Positions 53,805 through 64,000 of a DNA stretch of 64,000 bases are shown here, one piece after another. The stretch lies in NCBI GenBank assembly GCA_016786725.1, contig JAEUVU010000020.1, positions 186,001-250,000 of the forward strand, in the 5' to 3' direction. Positions within the stretch are counted from its first letter, which is position 1, and the number at the start of each line of letters is the position of its first letter. Source of the DNA: Ferruginibacter sp. Lineage in GTDB: Bacteria; Bacteroidota; Bacteroidia; Chitinophagales; Chitinophagaceae. Both the position numbers and the translations under genes were made by a program. A model generated the notes under the pieces. It was not told the origin of the DNA. It saw only the letters and a list, made by a program, of their open reading frames with translations, and made no database searches.

Positions 53805-54284
53805 TTATTTTACGCCGTCGTTCTTTCTCATAAACTCATACAAAGCCCTTGCATCTTCATCGCCTATATTTTGGTTGGGCATTCGAACAAGGCAAATCTC
53901 AAGCTGGGCCTGTGCCTTGGGGTCCTTATTCAGCATGGCATCTGTATTGGTAACAAAATTCATGATCCATGCTGCAGTATGACGACTGGTAACATCCAGC
54001 CAGCCCGGGCCCACTAATTTTTCGCTGGTTAGTTTATGGCAACTGGCACATTTAACAGTATATACTTTTTCGCCCTGGGCAGCCATTGTGGCATCCAGTT
54101 TTTCGGCCACAGCTACATCTTTAAATTTTCCCTCGCCCCTCTCAGGATCATAAGAAGGGTTACCGTTTTCAGTTTTTGCCGGTTCTGCAGAAGTTGCTTC
54201 TGAAGTGCCTGATTTTTTGCCGGCATCGCCACCGCAGGCTGCTATGAATGCGCTCGCTAAAAAAAGGATTGCAATTTTTTTCAT
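53805..54284 (-). CDS. nos-linked cytochrome c lipoprotein
   Basis: 159 aa. The lipoprotein signal ends in AACG, followed by an Ala/Ser/Glu-rich linker. The haem c motif is CASCH (VKCASCHKLTSEKLVGPGW), with axial Met in VRMPNQNIGDEDARA. It is first in the nos operon and so the probable electron donor to NosZ. Confidence 0.88.
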   Translation of the reverse strand: MKKIAILFLASAFIAACGGDAGKKSGTSEATSAEPAKTENGNPSYDPERGEGKFKDVAVAEKLDATMAAQGEKVYTVKCASCHKLTSEKLVGPGWLDVTSRHTAAWIMNFVTNTDAMLNKDPKAQAQLEICLVRMPNQNIGDEDARALYEFMRKNDGVK

Positions 54285-54316
54285 TTTTTTTTATTTTGAT
54301 TTGTAATTTAACGGCA

Positions 54317-54359
54317 CAAGATTACCAGCTATCGGCAATATATTTTATGCGTTCAGTCA
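54317..54359 (-). promoter_or_regulatory. Candidate nos promoter with degenerate FNR-like box
   Basis: Minus-strand -7 TAATCTTG (54324-54317, one mismatch). A degenerate box TGACTGAACGCA (54359-54348, one mismatch in TGA-N6-TCA) is centred 29.5 bp upstream. The predicted transcript starts about 27 bases before the cytochrome gene. Confidence 0.4.
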
Positions 54360-54449
54360 TAACCTGTTAGAAACTTTAAAGCACCGGAAAAATCTCCAAA
54401 ACCCTTAACGGCAAGGGCTTACAGAATTGGCCTGTTTACCTCAAAAGCA

Positions 54450-54514
54450 TGATTTGAATCATAGCCAGTGCTGCTTAGCCTCATTCGGCACGATGGTAAC
54501 GGCATTTATTTTTG
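54450..54514 (+). promoter_or_regulatory. FNR-like boxes plus perfect -7 element before the Crp-family gene
   Basis: The -7 element is TATTTTTG (54507-54514). A perfect box TGATTTGAATCA (54450-54461, centre 54455.5) is 51.5 bp upstream. A one-mismatch box TGCTTAGCCTCA (54472-54483) is centred 29.5 bp upstream. The gene's own product may bind here, meaning autoregulation. Confidence 0.75.
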
Positions 54515-54535
54515 ACCAAACAGAAAATTACTGTT

Positions 54536-55132
54536 ATGAAAATTGATGTTGATACTTTATTAGCCTGGGGTGCAGCTTACAAAAAAGTGGCAGCCGGAGA
54601 AGTTATTTTTCATGAGGGCGCCGAATCATCCTTTTATTACCAGTTGGTATCTGGCAAAGTAAGATGGGTAAACATCAATGATGAAGGCAAAGAATTTATA
54701 CAAACTATTATTGAACCCGATGAATGCTTTGGTGAATTTCCTTTGTTTGATGATGGCCCGTTTGCTGCCAGCGCCATTGCCGATGAAGATTCTGTAATAA
54801 TAAGATTGCACAAAGCAACTTTTCACCAGTTATTAAAAGAAAACCCCGAACTGCATTTCGAATTTTCAAGATTACTAACACAACGTTTACGGTTTAAATT
54901 CTTAATACTTAAAGAACTGGCTAACCACAACCCCGAAAACAGTATTTCCACATTGCTCGGTTACTTTAAGCAAACACAAAAAAACATCTGCACCAAATGC
55001 AACCGCCTCAAACTTACCCGGCAACAAATTGCTGATATGACGGGCCTGCGGGTTGAAACAGTTATACGCACCATGAAATCAATGCAATCAAAAGGAACGC
55101 TCCAAATTGTTAAAGGCAAGGTTTATTGCTGA
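54536..55132 (+). CDS. Crp/Fnr-family transcription regulator (NO/low-oxygen type)
   Basis: About 198 aa from the ATG at 54536; an in-frame TTG lies at 54512. The cNMP-like sensor fold includes FHEGAESSFYYQLVSGKVRW and DECFGEFPLFDDGPFAAS. The HTH is KLTRQQIADMTGLRVETVIR. A C-terminal Cys pair CTKCNR precedes the HTH. The FNR N-terminal Fe-S Cys set is absent, so the signal may be haem/NO or another ligand. It is divergent from the nos operon and upstream of the oxidase-like and RIC genes; a likely regulator of the local sites. Confidence 0.88.
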   Translation: MKIDVDTLLAWGAAYKKVAAGEVIFHEGAESSFYYQLVSGKVRWVNINDEGKEFIQTIIEPDECFGEFPLFDDGPFAASAIADEDSVIIRLHKATFHQLLKENPELHFEFSRLLTQRLRFKFLILKELANHNPENSISTLLGYFKQTQKNICTKCNRLKLTRQQIADMTGLRVETVIRTMKSMQSKGTLQIVKGKVYC

Positions 55133-55135
55133 TTG

Positions 55136-55178
55136 TGATTCAAATCATACCAACTGAATGCGTACTTTAATTTCTTTG
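55136..55178 (+). promoter_or_regulatory. FNR-like box plus -7-like element before the haem-copper-like gene
   Basis: Box TGATTCAAATCA (55136-55147, centre 55141.5); -7 TTTCTTTG (55171-55178, one mismatch). Distance 29.5 bp. The box begins three bases past the regulator's stop. Confidence 0.65.
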
Positions 55179-55193
55179 CTTTAAATAGATATT

Positions 55194-56417
55194 ATGGTGT
55201 TTCCGCTGTTTCGCTGGCTAAAAATCTGCCTTGCCAATTTGCTGATAGTGGCAGCTTTAGGTGTGATCTTAAGATACAAAATATTATTCCCGCTTCCCTT
55301 TGTTGATCAGAAACATTTGCTGCACGGCCACTCTCATTTTGCATTTGCCGGATGGATAACACAGGCGCTGATGGTGCTGCTGGTTCATTACCTTATTAAG
55401 TATCATAACGGGGCCTTGAGTTATAAAAAGTACAACCGGCTTTTATATGCCAACCTTTTTACTGCTTATGGTATGCTGGTAGCTTTTCCAATAGAAGGAT
55501 ATGGTTTATTCTCAATTATCTTTTCAACAGCTTCCGTTTTGGTTTCCTATTTTTTTGCTTTCAGTTACTGGCGGGATCTTGATAAGGCAACTGTGGCAAA
55601 TACAGGCGCATCCTGGTTTAAGGCTGCGGTATTTTTTAACGCCTTTTCATCGCTGGGTGTTTTTGCATTAACCGTGATGATGGTTGCAAAAGTTATTCAT
55701 CAAAACTGGTACCTGGCTGCCGAATATTTTTACCTGCATTTTCAATACAACGGATGGTTCTTTTTTGCCTGTATGGGATTATTTACTGCATTCATAAGCC
55801 GCAACACATCTGCAGAAAATACCCTTAAAAAAATCTTCCGGCTTTTTGCCTTTGCAGTTGTTCCTGCTTATTTTCTTTCGGCATTATGGATGAATATTCC
55901 GCTGTGGGTGTACCTGCTGGTGATACTGGCTGCTATTGCACAGGTTGCAGGATGGGCCTGGTTAATTTTGCTGGTGAAAAAGAACAGGAATGCTTTAAAC
56001 TTAAAAATTTCACCTGTTTCAAAATACATCCTTACCTGCTCAGGAATTGCCTTGTCGGTAAAACTGCTCCTGCAACTGGGTTCTACCATTCCTTCTTTAA
56101 GCGATCTGGCTTTTGGTTTCAGGCCGATTGTGGTGGGTTACCTGCACCTGGTTTTACTGGGCGTTGTCAGCTTATTTATCCTGGGCAGTATATTTTCTGA
56201 ACAGGATTTTCTTAAAAGCAAAAAAGCTGTGGCAGGAATATTTATTTTTTCGGGTGCCGTTATTGTTAACGAATTATTGCTGATGGTACAGGGTGTTGCT
56301 GCTATGGGTTATATATCCATCCCCTTTATTAATGAAATGCTGCTTGGCGCCGCCCTAATTCTTTTTACCGGCGCATTACTGATGGCAGCTACAAAAAAAT
56401 ATTTTTCAGAAAACTGA
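55194..56417 (+). CDS. Multi-helix membrane protein related to haem-copper oxidase subunit I/NnrS
   Basis: 407 aa with about 11-12 hydrophobic helices. Conserved His-containing segments are HLLHGHSHFAFAGWITQA, FYLHFQYNGWFFFACMG and VVGYLHLVLLG, which look like metal- or haem-binding helices of CcoN/NnrS-type proteins. It lacks the full ligand set of a working oxidase. A role in NO stress or haem/copper handling beside the RIC gene is likely but unproven. Confidence 0.65.
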   Translation: MVFPLFRWLKICLANLLIVAALGVILRYKILFPLPFVDQKHLLHGHSHFAFAGWITQALMVLLVHYLIKYHNGALSYKKYNRLLYANLFTAYGMLVAFPIEGYGLFSIIFSTASVLVSYFFAFSYWRDLDKATVANTGASWFKAAVFFNAFSSLGVFALTVMMVAKVIHQNWYLAAEYFYLHFQYNGWFFFACMGLFTAFISRNTSAENTLKKIFRLFAFAVVPAYFLSALWMNIPLWVYLLVILAAIAQVAGWAWLILLVKKNRNALNLKISPVSKYILTCSGIALSVKLLLQLGSTIPSLSDLAFGFRPIVVGYLHLVLLGVVSLFILGSIFSEQDFLKSKKAVAGIFIFSGAVIVNELLLMVQGVAAMGYISIPFINEMLLGAALILFTGALLMAATKKYFSEN

Positions 56418-56457
56418 TTTCAATCACAGTTTGCTGATTTTTATCACCGCAGCTTTG
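56415..56457 (+). promoter_or_regulatory. Two FNR-like boxes plus -7-like element before the RIC gene
   Basis: Box TGATTTCAATCA (56415-56426, centre 56420.5); -7 CAGCTTTG (56450-56457, one mismatch). Distance 29.5 bp. A second perfect box TGATTTTTATCA (56435-56446) overlaps the expected polymerase-binding region. A TTG at 56431-56433 could serve as the -33 element. Confidence 0.7.
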
Positions 56458-56470
56458 TAAAAAAATAATC

Positions 56471-57196
56471 ATGACAAACTTATCAGAACAAACCCTCGCA
56501 AATATTGTAACCGACAATCACTTTACAGTTCCTGTAATGGAAAAATACGGCCTCGATTTTTGCTGCAAAGGAAAAAGAACACTGGCCGATGCCTGTACCG
56601 AAAAAGAACTGCCTGTAGAAACAGTGTTACACGAACTGGAAACTGCCTCAGCCAGGCCAACCAATAAAATGCCCTTTAAGGAAATGAGTGCCGAACAGAT
56701 GATCAGTTATATTCTTATCCATCATCATTTTTACGTTAAGCAAAGTATGCCTGCCATACTCGGGCACCTGGAAAAAGTGGCTGAAAAGCATGGAGAACGC
56801 TTCCCCTATATGGTTGAAGTGCTTTGTTTATTCAGGGAAATGAGCGATGAGATGAAAATGCACATGCATAAAGAAGAAGCTATTCTTTTTCCGAGGATAA
56901 AAGAAGTGGCTGCATTGCAGGGTGCACATCAGCACAGAAACCTTGCTGCAGCTTATATTTCCGCCCCCGTGCAGGTAATGGAACACGAGCATGACCATGC
57001 AGGAGAGATCATGGACAAGATACGCAGGCTTACAAACAATTATACGCCGCCTGTTGATGCCTGCACCACCTTCAAGGTAAGCCTTGCAGAATTAAAAGAG
57101 TTTGAAGAAGACCTGCACAGGCATGTTCACCTGGAGAATAACCTGCTGTTTCCATTGGCTGAAAAAATGCTGAAACAACAGCTACGGTTAAATTGA
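56471..57196 (+). CDS. RIC-family iron-sulfur cluster repair di-iron protein
   Basis: 241 aa. The N-terminal ScdA_N domain contains ANIVTDNHFTVPVMEKYGLD then FCCKGKRTL. A hemerythrin-like four-helix bundle follows, with di-iron ligands ILIHHHFYVKQSMP, MKMHMHKEEAILFPR, MEHEHDHAGEIM and DLHRHVHLENNLLFP. RIC (YtfE/ScdA/DnrN) repairs NO- or peroxide-damaged Fe-S proteins. The context (nos, Crp-type regulator) fits NO defence. Confidence 0.92.
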   Translation: MTNLSEQTLANIVTDNHFTVPVMEKYGLDFCCKGKRTLADACTEKELPVETVLHELETASARPTNKMPFKEMSAEQMISYILIHHHFYVKQSMPAILGHLEKVAEKHGERFPYMVEVLCLFREMSDEMKMHMHKEEAILFPRIKEVAALQGAHQHRNLAAAYISAPVQVMEHEHDHAGEIMDKIRRLTNNYTPPVDACTTFKVSLAELKEFEEDLHRHVHLENNLLFPLAEKMLKQQLRLN

Positions 57197-57260
57197 TTTT
57201 ACAATTTCTAATGCCGTTGATATATTCAATATTTTAAGAAAACCTGTTTACAATTTTAAT

Positions 57261-57287
57261 CCGGGGAGTAGCTTCCCGGGTTTTTTT
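57261..57287 (+). terminator. Intrinsic terminator after the RIC gene
   Basis: CCGGGGAG-TAG-CTTCCCGG (one G-U pair) is followed by G and seven T, 65 bases past the RIC stop. Confidence 0.8.
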
Positions 57288-57323
57288 ATTTCCTGAAAAA
57301 TGAAGGCATATCATTTTATACCA

Positions 57324-57366
57324 TGACCAATATCATACAATTCAAAATGCAGTGAATATATTTTTG
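57324..57366 (+). promoter_or_regulatory. FNR-like box plus perfect -7 element before tnaA
   Basis: Box TGACCAATATCA (57324-57335, centre 57329.5); -7 TATTTTTG (57359-57366). Distance 29.5 bp. A further TGA-N7-TCA, one base too long, is at 57301-57313, close to the 51.5 position. Confidence 0.65.
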
Positions 57367-57464
57367 CGCCATGCAACTCTGGAAAAACATCATCAGCCGT
57401 CCTTCGTAAATTTTTCTTCTCTCCCAAAAACTATTGCTGATTTTTTCATTTCAAAAATTTAATT

Positions 57465-60292
<2,828 letters not shown>

Positions 60293-60320
60293 CACTGCTA
60301 TACCCTTTCCATATAAAACA

Positions 60321-60350
60321 AAGAGCTGAAACTTTTAAATTTCAGCTCTT
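60321..60350. terminator. Hairpin terminator between convergent tpl and pepD
   Basis: Eleven perfect pairs (AAGAGCTGAAA and TTTCAGCTCTT) with an eight-base loop, followed by AATATTTCT on the plus strand and an A/T-rich flank on the other side. Confidence 0.75.
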
Positions 60351-60371
60351 AATATTTCTAAAATATTCATA

Positions 60372-61835
60372 CTAATTTTTAACCGGTATTCGTTTCAAAG
60401 TCTCCAGTAAGTAAGGCCAGTATTTTTGCACAGAACTGATCTGTACTTTTTCATCAGGAGAGTGTGCTCCTCTTATATTCGGTCCGAAAGAAATCATTTG
60501 CATATCAGGATAATTGGTTCCGAGGATTCCACATTCAAGGCCTGCATGAACCGCATTTACATGAGCATCTGCATTGAACATTTCTTTATACAATTCACTC
60601 ATCAGTTTAACGATGGGCGCTTCAGGTTTTGGCGCCCAGCCAGGATAAGAGCCGCCGAATGATGGTTTTGCACCGGCCAGTTCAAAATTATTGCAGATGG
60701 TTTTTGCAAGGTCCATCTTCTCACTGTCAACCGAACTGCGTGTTAAACAAAGAATGGTAAGATGACCATCTTTTACCAACACCCTTGCCAGGTTATTGGA
60801 TGTTTGCACCAGCCCTTCAATGGCAGGGCTCATGCGGTAAATACCATTGGGGCAGGCGGCAATGGTCCGTAACAATTTAAATTGAAAGGCTGCATCCAAA
60901 GCTGTTTCAGGCGTATCAATTTTTACTATGCAGATGTTTAAATTAGGGTCAGTATCCTGGTATTCATTTTTTAAAGCTGCTGCTTCCTGCTCAACTAATG
61001 ATGCAATCGTAACTGCATCAGCCGCAGCAACTGCTACTTCAGCAAACGCTTCTCTTGGTATAGCATTCCTCAATCCTCCCCCATCAATACTGCAAACCTG
61101 CAACGCTGTTTTTTCTGCAGCAGCCAACAACACACGGTTAATCAATTTATTTGCATTGCCCCGGCCTTTATAAATATCCATACCGGAGTGCCCGCCTGTT
61201 AATCCTTTTACAGTTATGCGAAAACCTGCAGCGCCTGCAGCAACTTTTACTGTTTCATATTTTGCTTCAGCCGTTACATCAATACCACCGGCGCAGCCAA
61301 TAGTAAGTTCATCATCATCTTCTGTATCTAAATTCAAAAGAATTTCTGCATCCAGCAGCCCTCCTCTTAAACCCAGTGCACCGGTCATACCTGTTTCTTC
61401 ATCAATGGTAAAAAGCGCTTCCAGTGCAGGATGCTGAATATCTGTTGAAGCCAGTAACGTCATAATTGATGCAACTCCTATACCGTTATCGGCTCCCAGT
61501 GTGGTTCCATTTGCTTTCACCCAGTCATCTTCTATAAACATATTAATGCCCTGCGTTGCAAAATCAAAATCGGTATCTGCATTTTTTTGATGCACCATAT
61601 CCAGGTGGCTTTGTAAACAAACAGTTTGCTTATGTTCCATGCCTGCGGTTGCAGGCTTTTTAATGATCACGTTACCAATATTGTCTTTGGTTGTGGGCAG
61701 GTTCAGGCTTTTGCCAAAATCCATCATAAACTGTATAACAGCCTCTTCTTTTTTAGATGCACGGGGTATTGCATTTAATGCTGCAAAGTTTTGCCACAAT
61801 GCCTGCGGAGATAAATTTTCTATTGTATTGCTCAT
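60372..61835 (-). CDS. pepD: Aminoacyl-histidine dipeptidase (PepD, M20 family)
   Basis: 487 aa, full length. Metal ligands are in LQSHLDMVHQKN, GADNGIGVA, DEETGMTGA and the C-terminal HAGLECGILG. The lid domain is GFRITVKGLTGGHSGMDIYKG. It hydrolyses Xaa-His and other dipeptides. It is divergent from the tiny frame and ssrA region and convergent with tpl. Confidence 0.9.
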   Translation of the reverse strand: MSNTIENLSPQALWQNFAALNAIPRASKKEEAVIQFMMDFGKSLNLPTTKDNIGNVIIKKPATAGMEHKQTVCLQSHLDMVHQKNADTDFDFATQGINMFIEDDWVKANGTTLGADNGIGVASIMTLLASTDIQHPALEALFTIDEETGMTGALGLRGGLLDAEILLNLDTEDDDELTIGCAGGIDVTAEAKYETVKVAAGAAGFRITVKGLTGGHSGMDIYKGRGNANKLINRVLLAAAEKTALQVCSIDGGGLRNAIPREAFAEVAVAAADAVTIASLVEQEAAALKNEYQDTDPNLNICIVKIDTPETALDAAFQFKLLRTIAACPNGIYRMSPAIEGLVQTSNNLARVLVKDGHLTILCLTRSSVDSEKMDLAKTICNNFELAGAKPSFGGSYPGWAPKPEAPIVKLMSELYKEMFNADAHVNAVHAGLECGILGTNYPDMQMISFGPNIRGAHSPDEKVQISSVQKYWPYLLETLKRIPVKN

Positions 61836-62195
61836 GATTTTTTTTCAGTTTTTAGTGGTGAGACTAAATTAAAGCAATCTGCATAACAATCATAAAAATA
61901 AAATGACCTTCCGTTAAAAAAAAACAGCACTATAAAATTTTAATGAATTGTTTCATCAATCAATTAAAAGGAACTTGCTGATTTTTTATCCAACCATTTA
62001 TTCAAAAAAACAAACCAAATAGCAGTGGAAAATATATTTACCATTATTGTTGTGTTCGTTGTACCATTCGGACTATATGACTTCTTGCTTTCGCTGCAGG
62101 GAGTTTAATGTTGAAGAGGTTATTTAAAATAAGAGTACCTGATAAAGATTAAGGAGAAGTTTACAATGTTTTATACGCTTGCCAAATCAACCCAA
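61836..62195. other. Gene-poor stretch between pepD and ssrA
   Basis: No credible gene. A GTG-started frame (62025-62108) would encode a 27-aa hydrophobic peptide; there is no recognisable family and no clear ribosome site. A TGA-N6-TCA word at 61944-61955 has no -7 element at the regulon spacings. Confidence 0.5.
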
Positions 62196-62230
62196 AAGCA
62201 AAAGGCATTAATCATAACTTGATTAATGCC
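62196..62230 (-). terminator. Intrinsic terminator of ssrA
   Basis: Minus strand: GGCATTAATCA, a five-base loop and TGATTAATGCC (eleven perfect pairs), then TTTTGCTTTTGGG. It lies 12 bases past the tmRNA 3' end. Confidence 0.85.
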
Positions 62231-62241
62231 TCATTATCTTG

Positions 62242-62611
62242 TGGAGCTGCAGGGAATCGAACCCTGGTCCAAACATATCCGCCGTAAGCCTTCTACATGT
62301 TTATTTAGTTATTAATTGTAGGGATAAAGCAGGAACCTAACCAACCAACTGTATCCTTAGATGAATTGTCTTAAGCGGTGGTCACATCATTCCAACGCAG
62401 CATTCCGTTTTGCTTTTGAGTCGGCGGCGGAACATGGTAACAGAACTGACCTGTTCGGCGGCCCTAATGGTTGTTAATCTATCGATTAAGCAGCCATGGC
62501 ATACTGAGTATTGCCATATAAAATTTTCGTATTCATATTAAACTGCTAATTACGCAACGCAGTACATGCTTACACTTACAAAGATCTATGCTGTCAAAAC
62601 CGGTCAGCCCC
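62242..62611 (-). ncRNA. ssrA: Transfer-messenger RNA
   Basis: About 370 nt. The 5' end GGGGCTGACC pairs with the 3' end CAGCTCC plus discriminator A to form the tRNA-like acceptor stem. The T-arm GGGTTCGATTCCC is present and CCA is not encoded. The tag frame, resuming at GGC, reads GNTQYAMAA then TAA, close to other Bacteroidota tags. It rescues stalled ribosomes. Confidence 0.95.
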
Positions 62612-62955
62612 TTTAAAAACTGTAGTTTTAAAGCAACAGTGCAAAATTACATAAAACTTTCCCTTCAAGGCACTTACACGTGGTTTTATTGATTTTCTGA
62701 TTAAATATTATAATACATTGTCTTTTAAGTCATTATTCTAAAATAATTGTTAAAAAATAATTGGAAGGTTTATATTTTTTTCTGTATTATTGTAATTCAT
62801 AACTACTGCTTTATTGTTAAAGAAATTAAATCTCTTTATCTCTTTTGAATAATCAGTAATTAATATCCCCTGAATAATCATCCTTATACCCTTACAAAAA
62901 TCAATGTCTTATCAAACCATTTCTTGAATTCAGTTAACCAATTAAATAATTTTTT
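62612..62955. other. Intergenic region: ssrA promoter and upstream region of the M36 gene
   Basis: On the minus strand, -7 TAATTTTG (62649-62642) with TTG at 62668-62666 (16-bp spacer) forms the likely ssrA promoter, about 25 nt before the mature 5' end. The remaining AT-rich 250 bp up to 62955 shows no gene and no clear promoter for the peptidase. Confidence 0.6.
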
Positions 62956-64000
62956 ATGAGAAAAATTATCCCCTTAATCATTTTGATGCTATTAAGTGTG
63001 TTTTTCACAAAAGCGCAAAATGTGAGTCAGGCGGAAAGTGAGCTGGCATTAAAATTAGCCAGTCAACTGGCTGCCAATAACGACGCTGCCGGCGGAATCT
63101 CTGCTGAAATGCTCAGCAGTTCCAAGGTAGTAACCAGTTACCAGGATGCTGCTACTGGTGTACGTTATGTTGGCTTGCAACAGACTTACAAAGGTATCCC
63201 GGTTTATAACCAGGTACTGGCGTTGTCATTCCGAAATGGCAAAGTGATGTCAAATTTTGGCGCCTTTGATCCCAACATTGAAAAATCAATCAATGTTGCT
63301 TCGGGTATCCCGTCAGTTTCGGCAGAATCGGCTGTTCAATCAGCTTTGTCAGACCGCGGTTTCCATGCTTCCCAAATGGCAGTGGCGCTTAACCGGAAAG
63401 ACAATGGAAAGTTTGTTGAATTTGGGAATATGGGAATTTCTCAGGAAAATATTACAGCCCAGTTAACCTGGGTACCTGATGAGGCTACAAAAACCTATAA
63501 ACTCGCCTGGCAGGTATATATAATACCAAAAACCACATCTGATTACTGGATGGTTAGGGTGAATGCTGTGGACAACAGCATTTTGGGTATGGATAATTAT
63601 ACGGTTTACGATAACTGGGGTTCGCCTGATCAGAACACAGGCATGAGATATCCGGGGTTTGATTTTGGTTTACCAGTTAACAAAGCTGATTTGCCAAAAA
63701 AATATTTCGATTTTAAAACCGCTGATGACCCCTCAGCCGTAAATACTGCCACTTACAGAGTAGTTCCTCTACCCGCTGAAAGCCCGCTGCATCCTGGTGG
63801 TGCTCCGGCTACAAGAACAGATCCATGGACAAATGCAGGCGTAGTGGCGAATGCGGTTACTTTAAAATGGCATACAGGTGCCGGTGCTACCGATTATAAC
63901 TATACACGTGGTAATAACGTATTTGCCTATCACGACAGGCCAAATGACAATACAGGTACGCCCGCAGAAGCAGCTACCTCTACTACTGCGCTGCCTAACC
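62956..64000 (+). CDS. M36 fungalysin-type metallopeptidase, N-terminal part (runs off the window)
   Basis: The frame from the ATG at 62956 stays open to the window end (348 codons), so it lacks a stop here. A signal peptide (MRKIIPLIILMLLSVFFTKA) is followed by an FTP propeptide domain (YVGLQQTYKGIPVYNQVLAL and FRNGKVMSNFGAFD) and a second propeptide part (TYKLAWQVYIIPKTTSDYW). The catalytic HExxH lies outside the window. Bacteroidota members usually end with a T9SS signal. Confidence 0.8.
   Translation, partial: MRKIIPLIILMLLSVFFTKAQNVSQAESELALKLASQLAANNDAAGGISAEMLSSSKVVTSYQDAATGVRYVGLQQTYKGIPVYNQVLALSFRNGKVMSNFGAFDPNIEKSINVASGIPSVSAESAVQSALSDRGFHASQMAVALNRKDNGKFVEFGNMGISQENITAQLTWVPDEATKTYKLAWQVYIIPKTTSDYWMVRVNAVDNSILGMDNYTVYDNWGSPDQNTGMRYPGFDFGLPVNKADLPKKYFDFKTADDPSAVNTATYRVVPLPAESPLHPGGAPATRTDPWTNAGVVANAVTLKWHTGAGATDYNYTRGNNVFAYHDRPNDNTGTPAEAATSTTALPN

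Noticed and set aside
57371-57409. Short frame MQLWKNIISRPS upstream of tnaA, resembling a TnaC-type leader (Trp, then Pro near the stop)
   Set aside because: The predicted transcription start (about 57372) coincides with its ATG, so it would have to be leaderless. The Trp-to-Pro distance also differs from TnaC. Kept only as a curiosity.
61944-61955. TGA-N6-TCA word upstream of pepD
   Set aside because: No TAnnTTTG-like element at 29.5 or 51.5 bp in either useful direction, so it does not fit the regulon geometry.
62025-62108. 27-aa hydrophobic frame starting with GTG
   Set aside because: No family match that I recognise, no clear ribosome site or neighbour logic; similar short frames arise by chance.

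Overview
The window looks like chromosome from a Bacteroidota bacterium, most likely family Chitinophagaceae. The evidence is a type IX secretion C-terminal domain, a TonB plug domain protein, fused CcoNO, a clade II (Sec-dependent) nosZ cluster, bacillithiol-type YtxJ, many promoters with the Bacteroidota -7 element TAnnTTTG, and a tmRNA whose tag reads GNTQYAMAA. The genus is not resolved.

Layout. 0-23 kb: mostly housekeeping and small metabolic genes (5'-nucleotidase, TPR protein, VOC proteins, M1 peptidase, LuxR-type regulator, threonine-aldolase-like enzyme, acyl-CoA carboxylase beta subunit, RNase HI, YraN, XerD, a TonB-plug/T9SS protein, polyprenol-phosphate glycosyltransferase, DnaQ-like exonuclease). 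23-26.5 kb: YtxJ, a PAS histidine kinase and a receiver-cNMP-Crp fusion regulator. 26-35.7 kb: a complete cbb3 oxidase locus (ccoS-NO-Q-P-G-H-TauE/SafE, with ccoI behind a DUF2892 gene). 35.8-37.9 kb: a LOG-family gene, a degenerate 21-bp minisatellite and a hypothetical helical protein. 38.0-45.8 kb: a type II-C CRISPR-Cas locus with a divergent tracrRNA, 1427-aa cas9, cas1, a GIY-YIG gene wedged between cas1 and cas2 among short dispersed repeats, cas2 and an array of 16 perfect 47-bp repeats plus one truncated repeat. 45.8-57.2 kb: universal stress protein, fasciclin protein, and a nitrous oxide reductase operon (cytochrome c-nosZ-nosL-nosD-nosF-nosY-truncated haemoglobin) divergent from a Crp/Fnr regulator, a haem-copper-oxidase-like membrane protein and an RIC di-iron repair protein. 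57.4-61.8 kb: tandem tryptophanase and tyrosine phenol-lyase, and a PepD dipeptidase. 62.2-62.6 kb: ssrA. The window ends inside an M36 metallopeptidase.

How the parts connect. The most striking signal is regulatory. FNR-like palindromes (core TGA-N6-TCA, best form TGATnnnnATCA) precede the cbb3, ccoI, nos-linked, RIC, fasciclin, tryptophanase and coiled-coil genes. Their centres lie exactly 29.5 or 51.5 bp upstream of the first T of a Bacteroidota -7 element. Several promoters carry both positions, 22 bp (about two helical turns) apart. This reads as one low-oxygen/nitrogen-oxide regulon spread over 31 kb, with two candidate regulators in the window. All of this comes from reading the sequence; no database or structure search was run.
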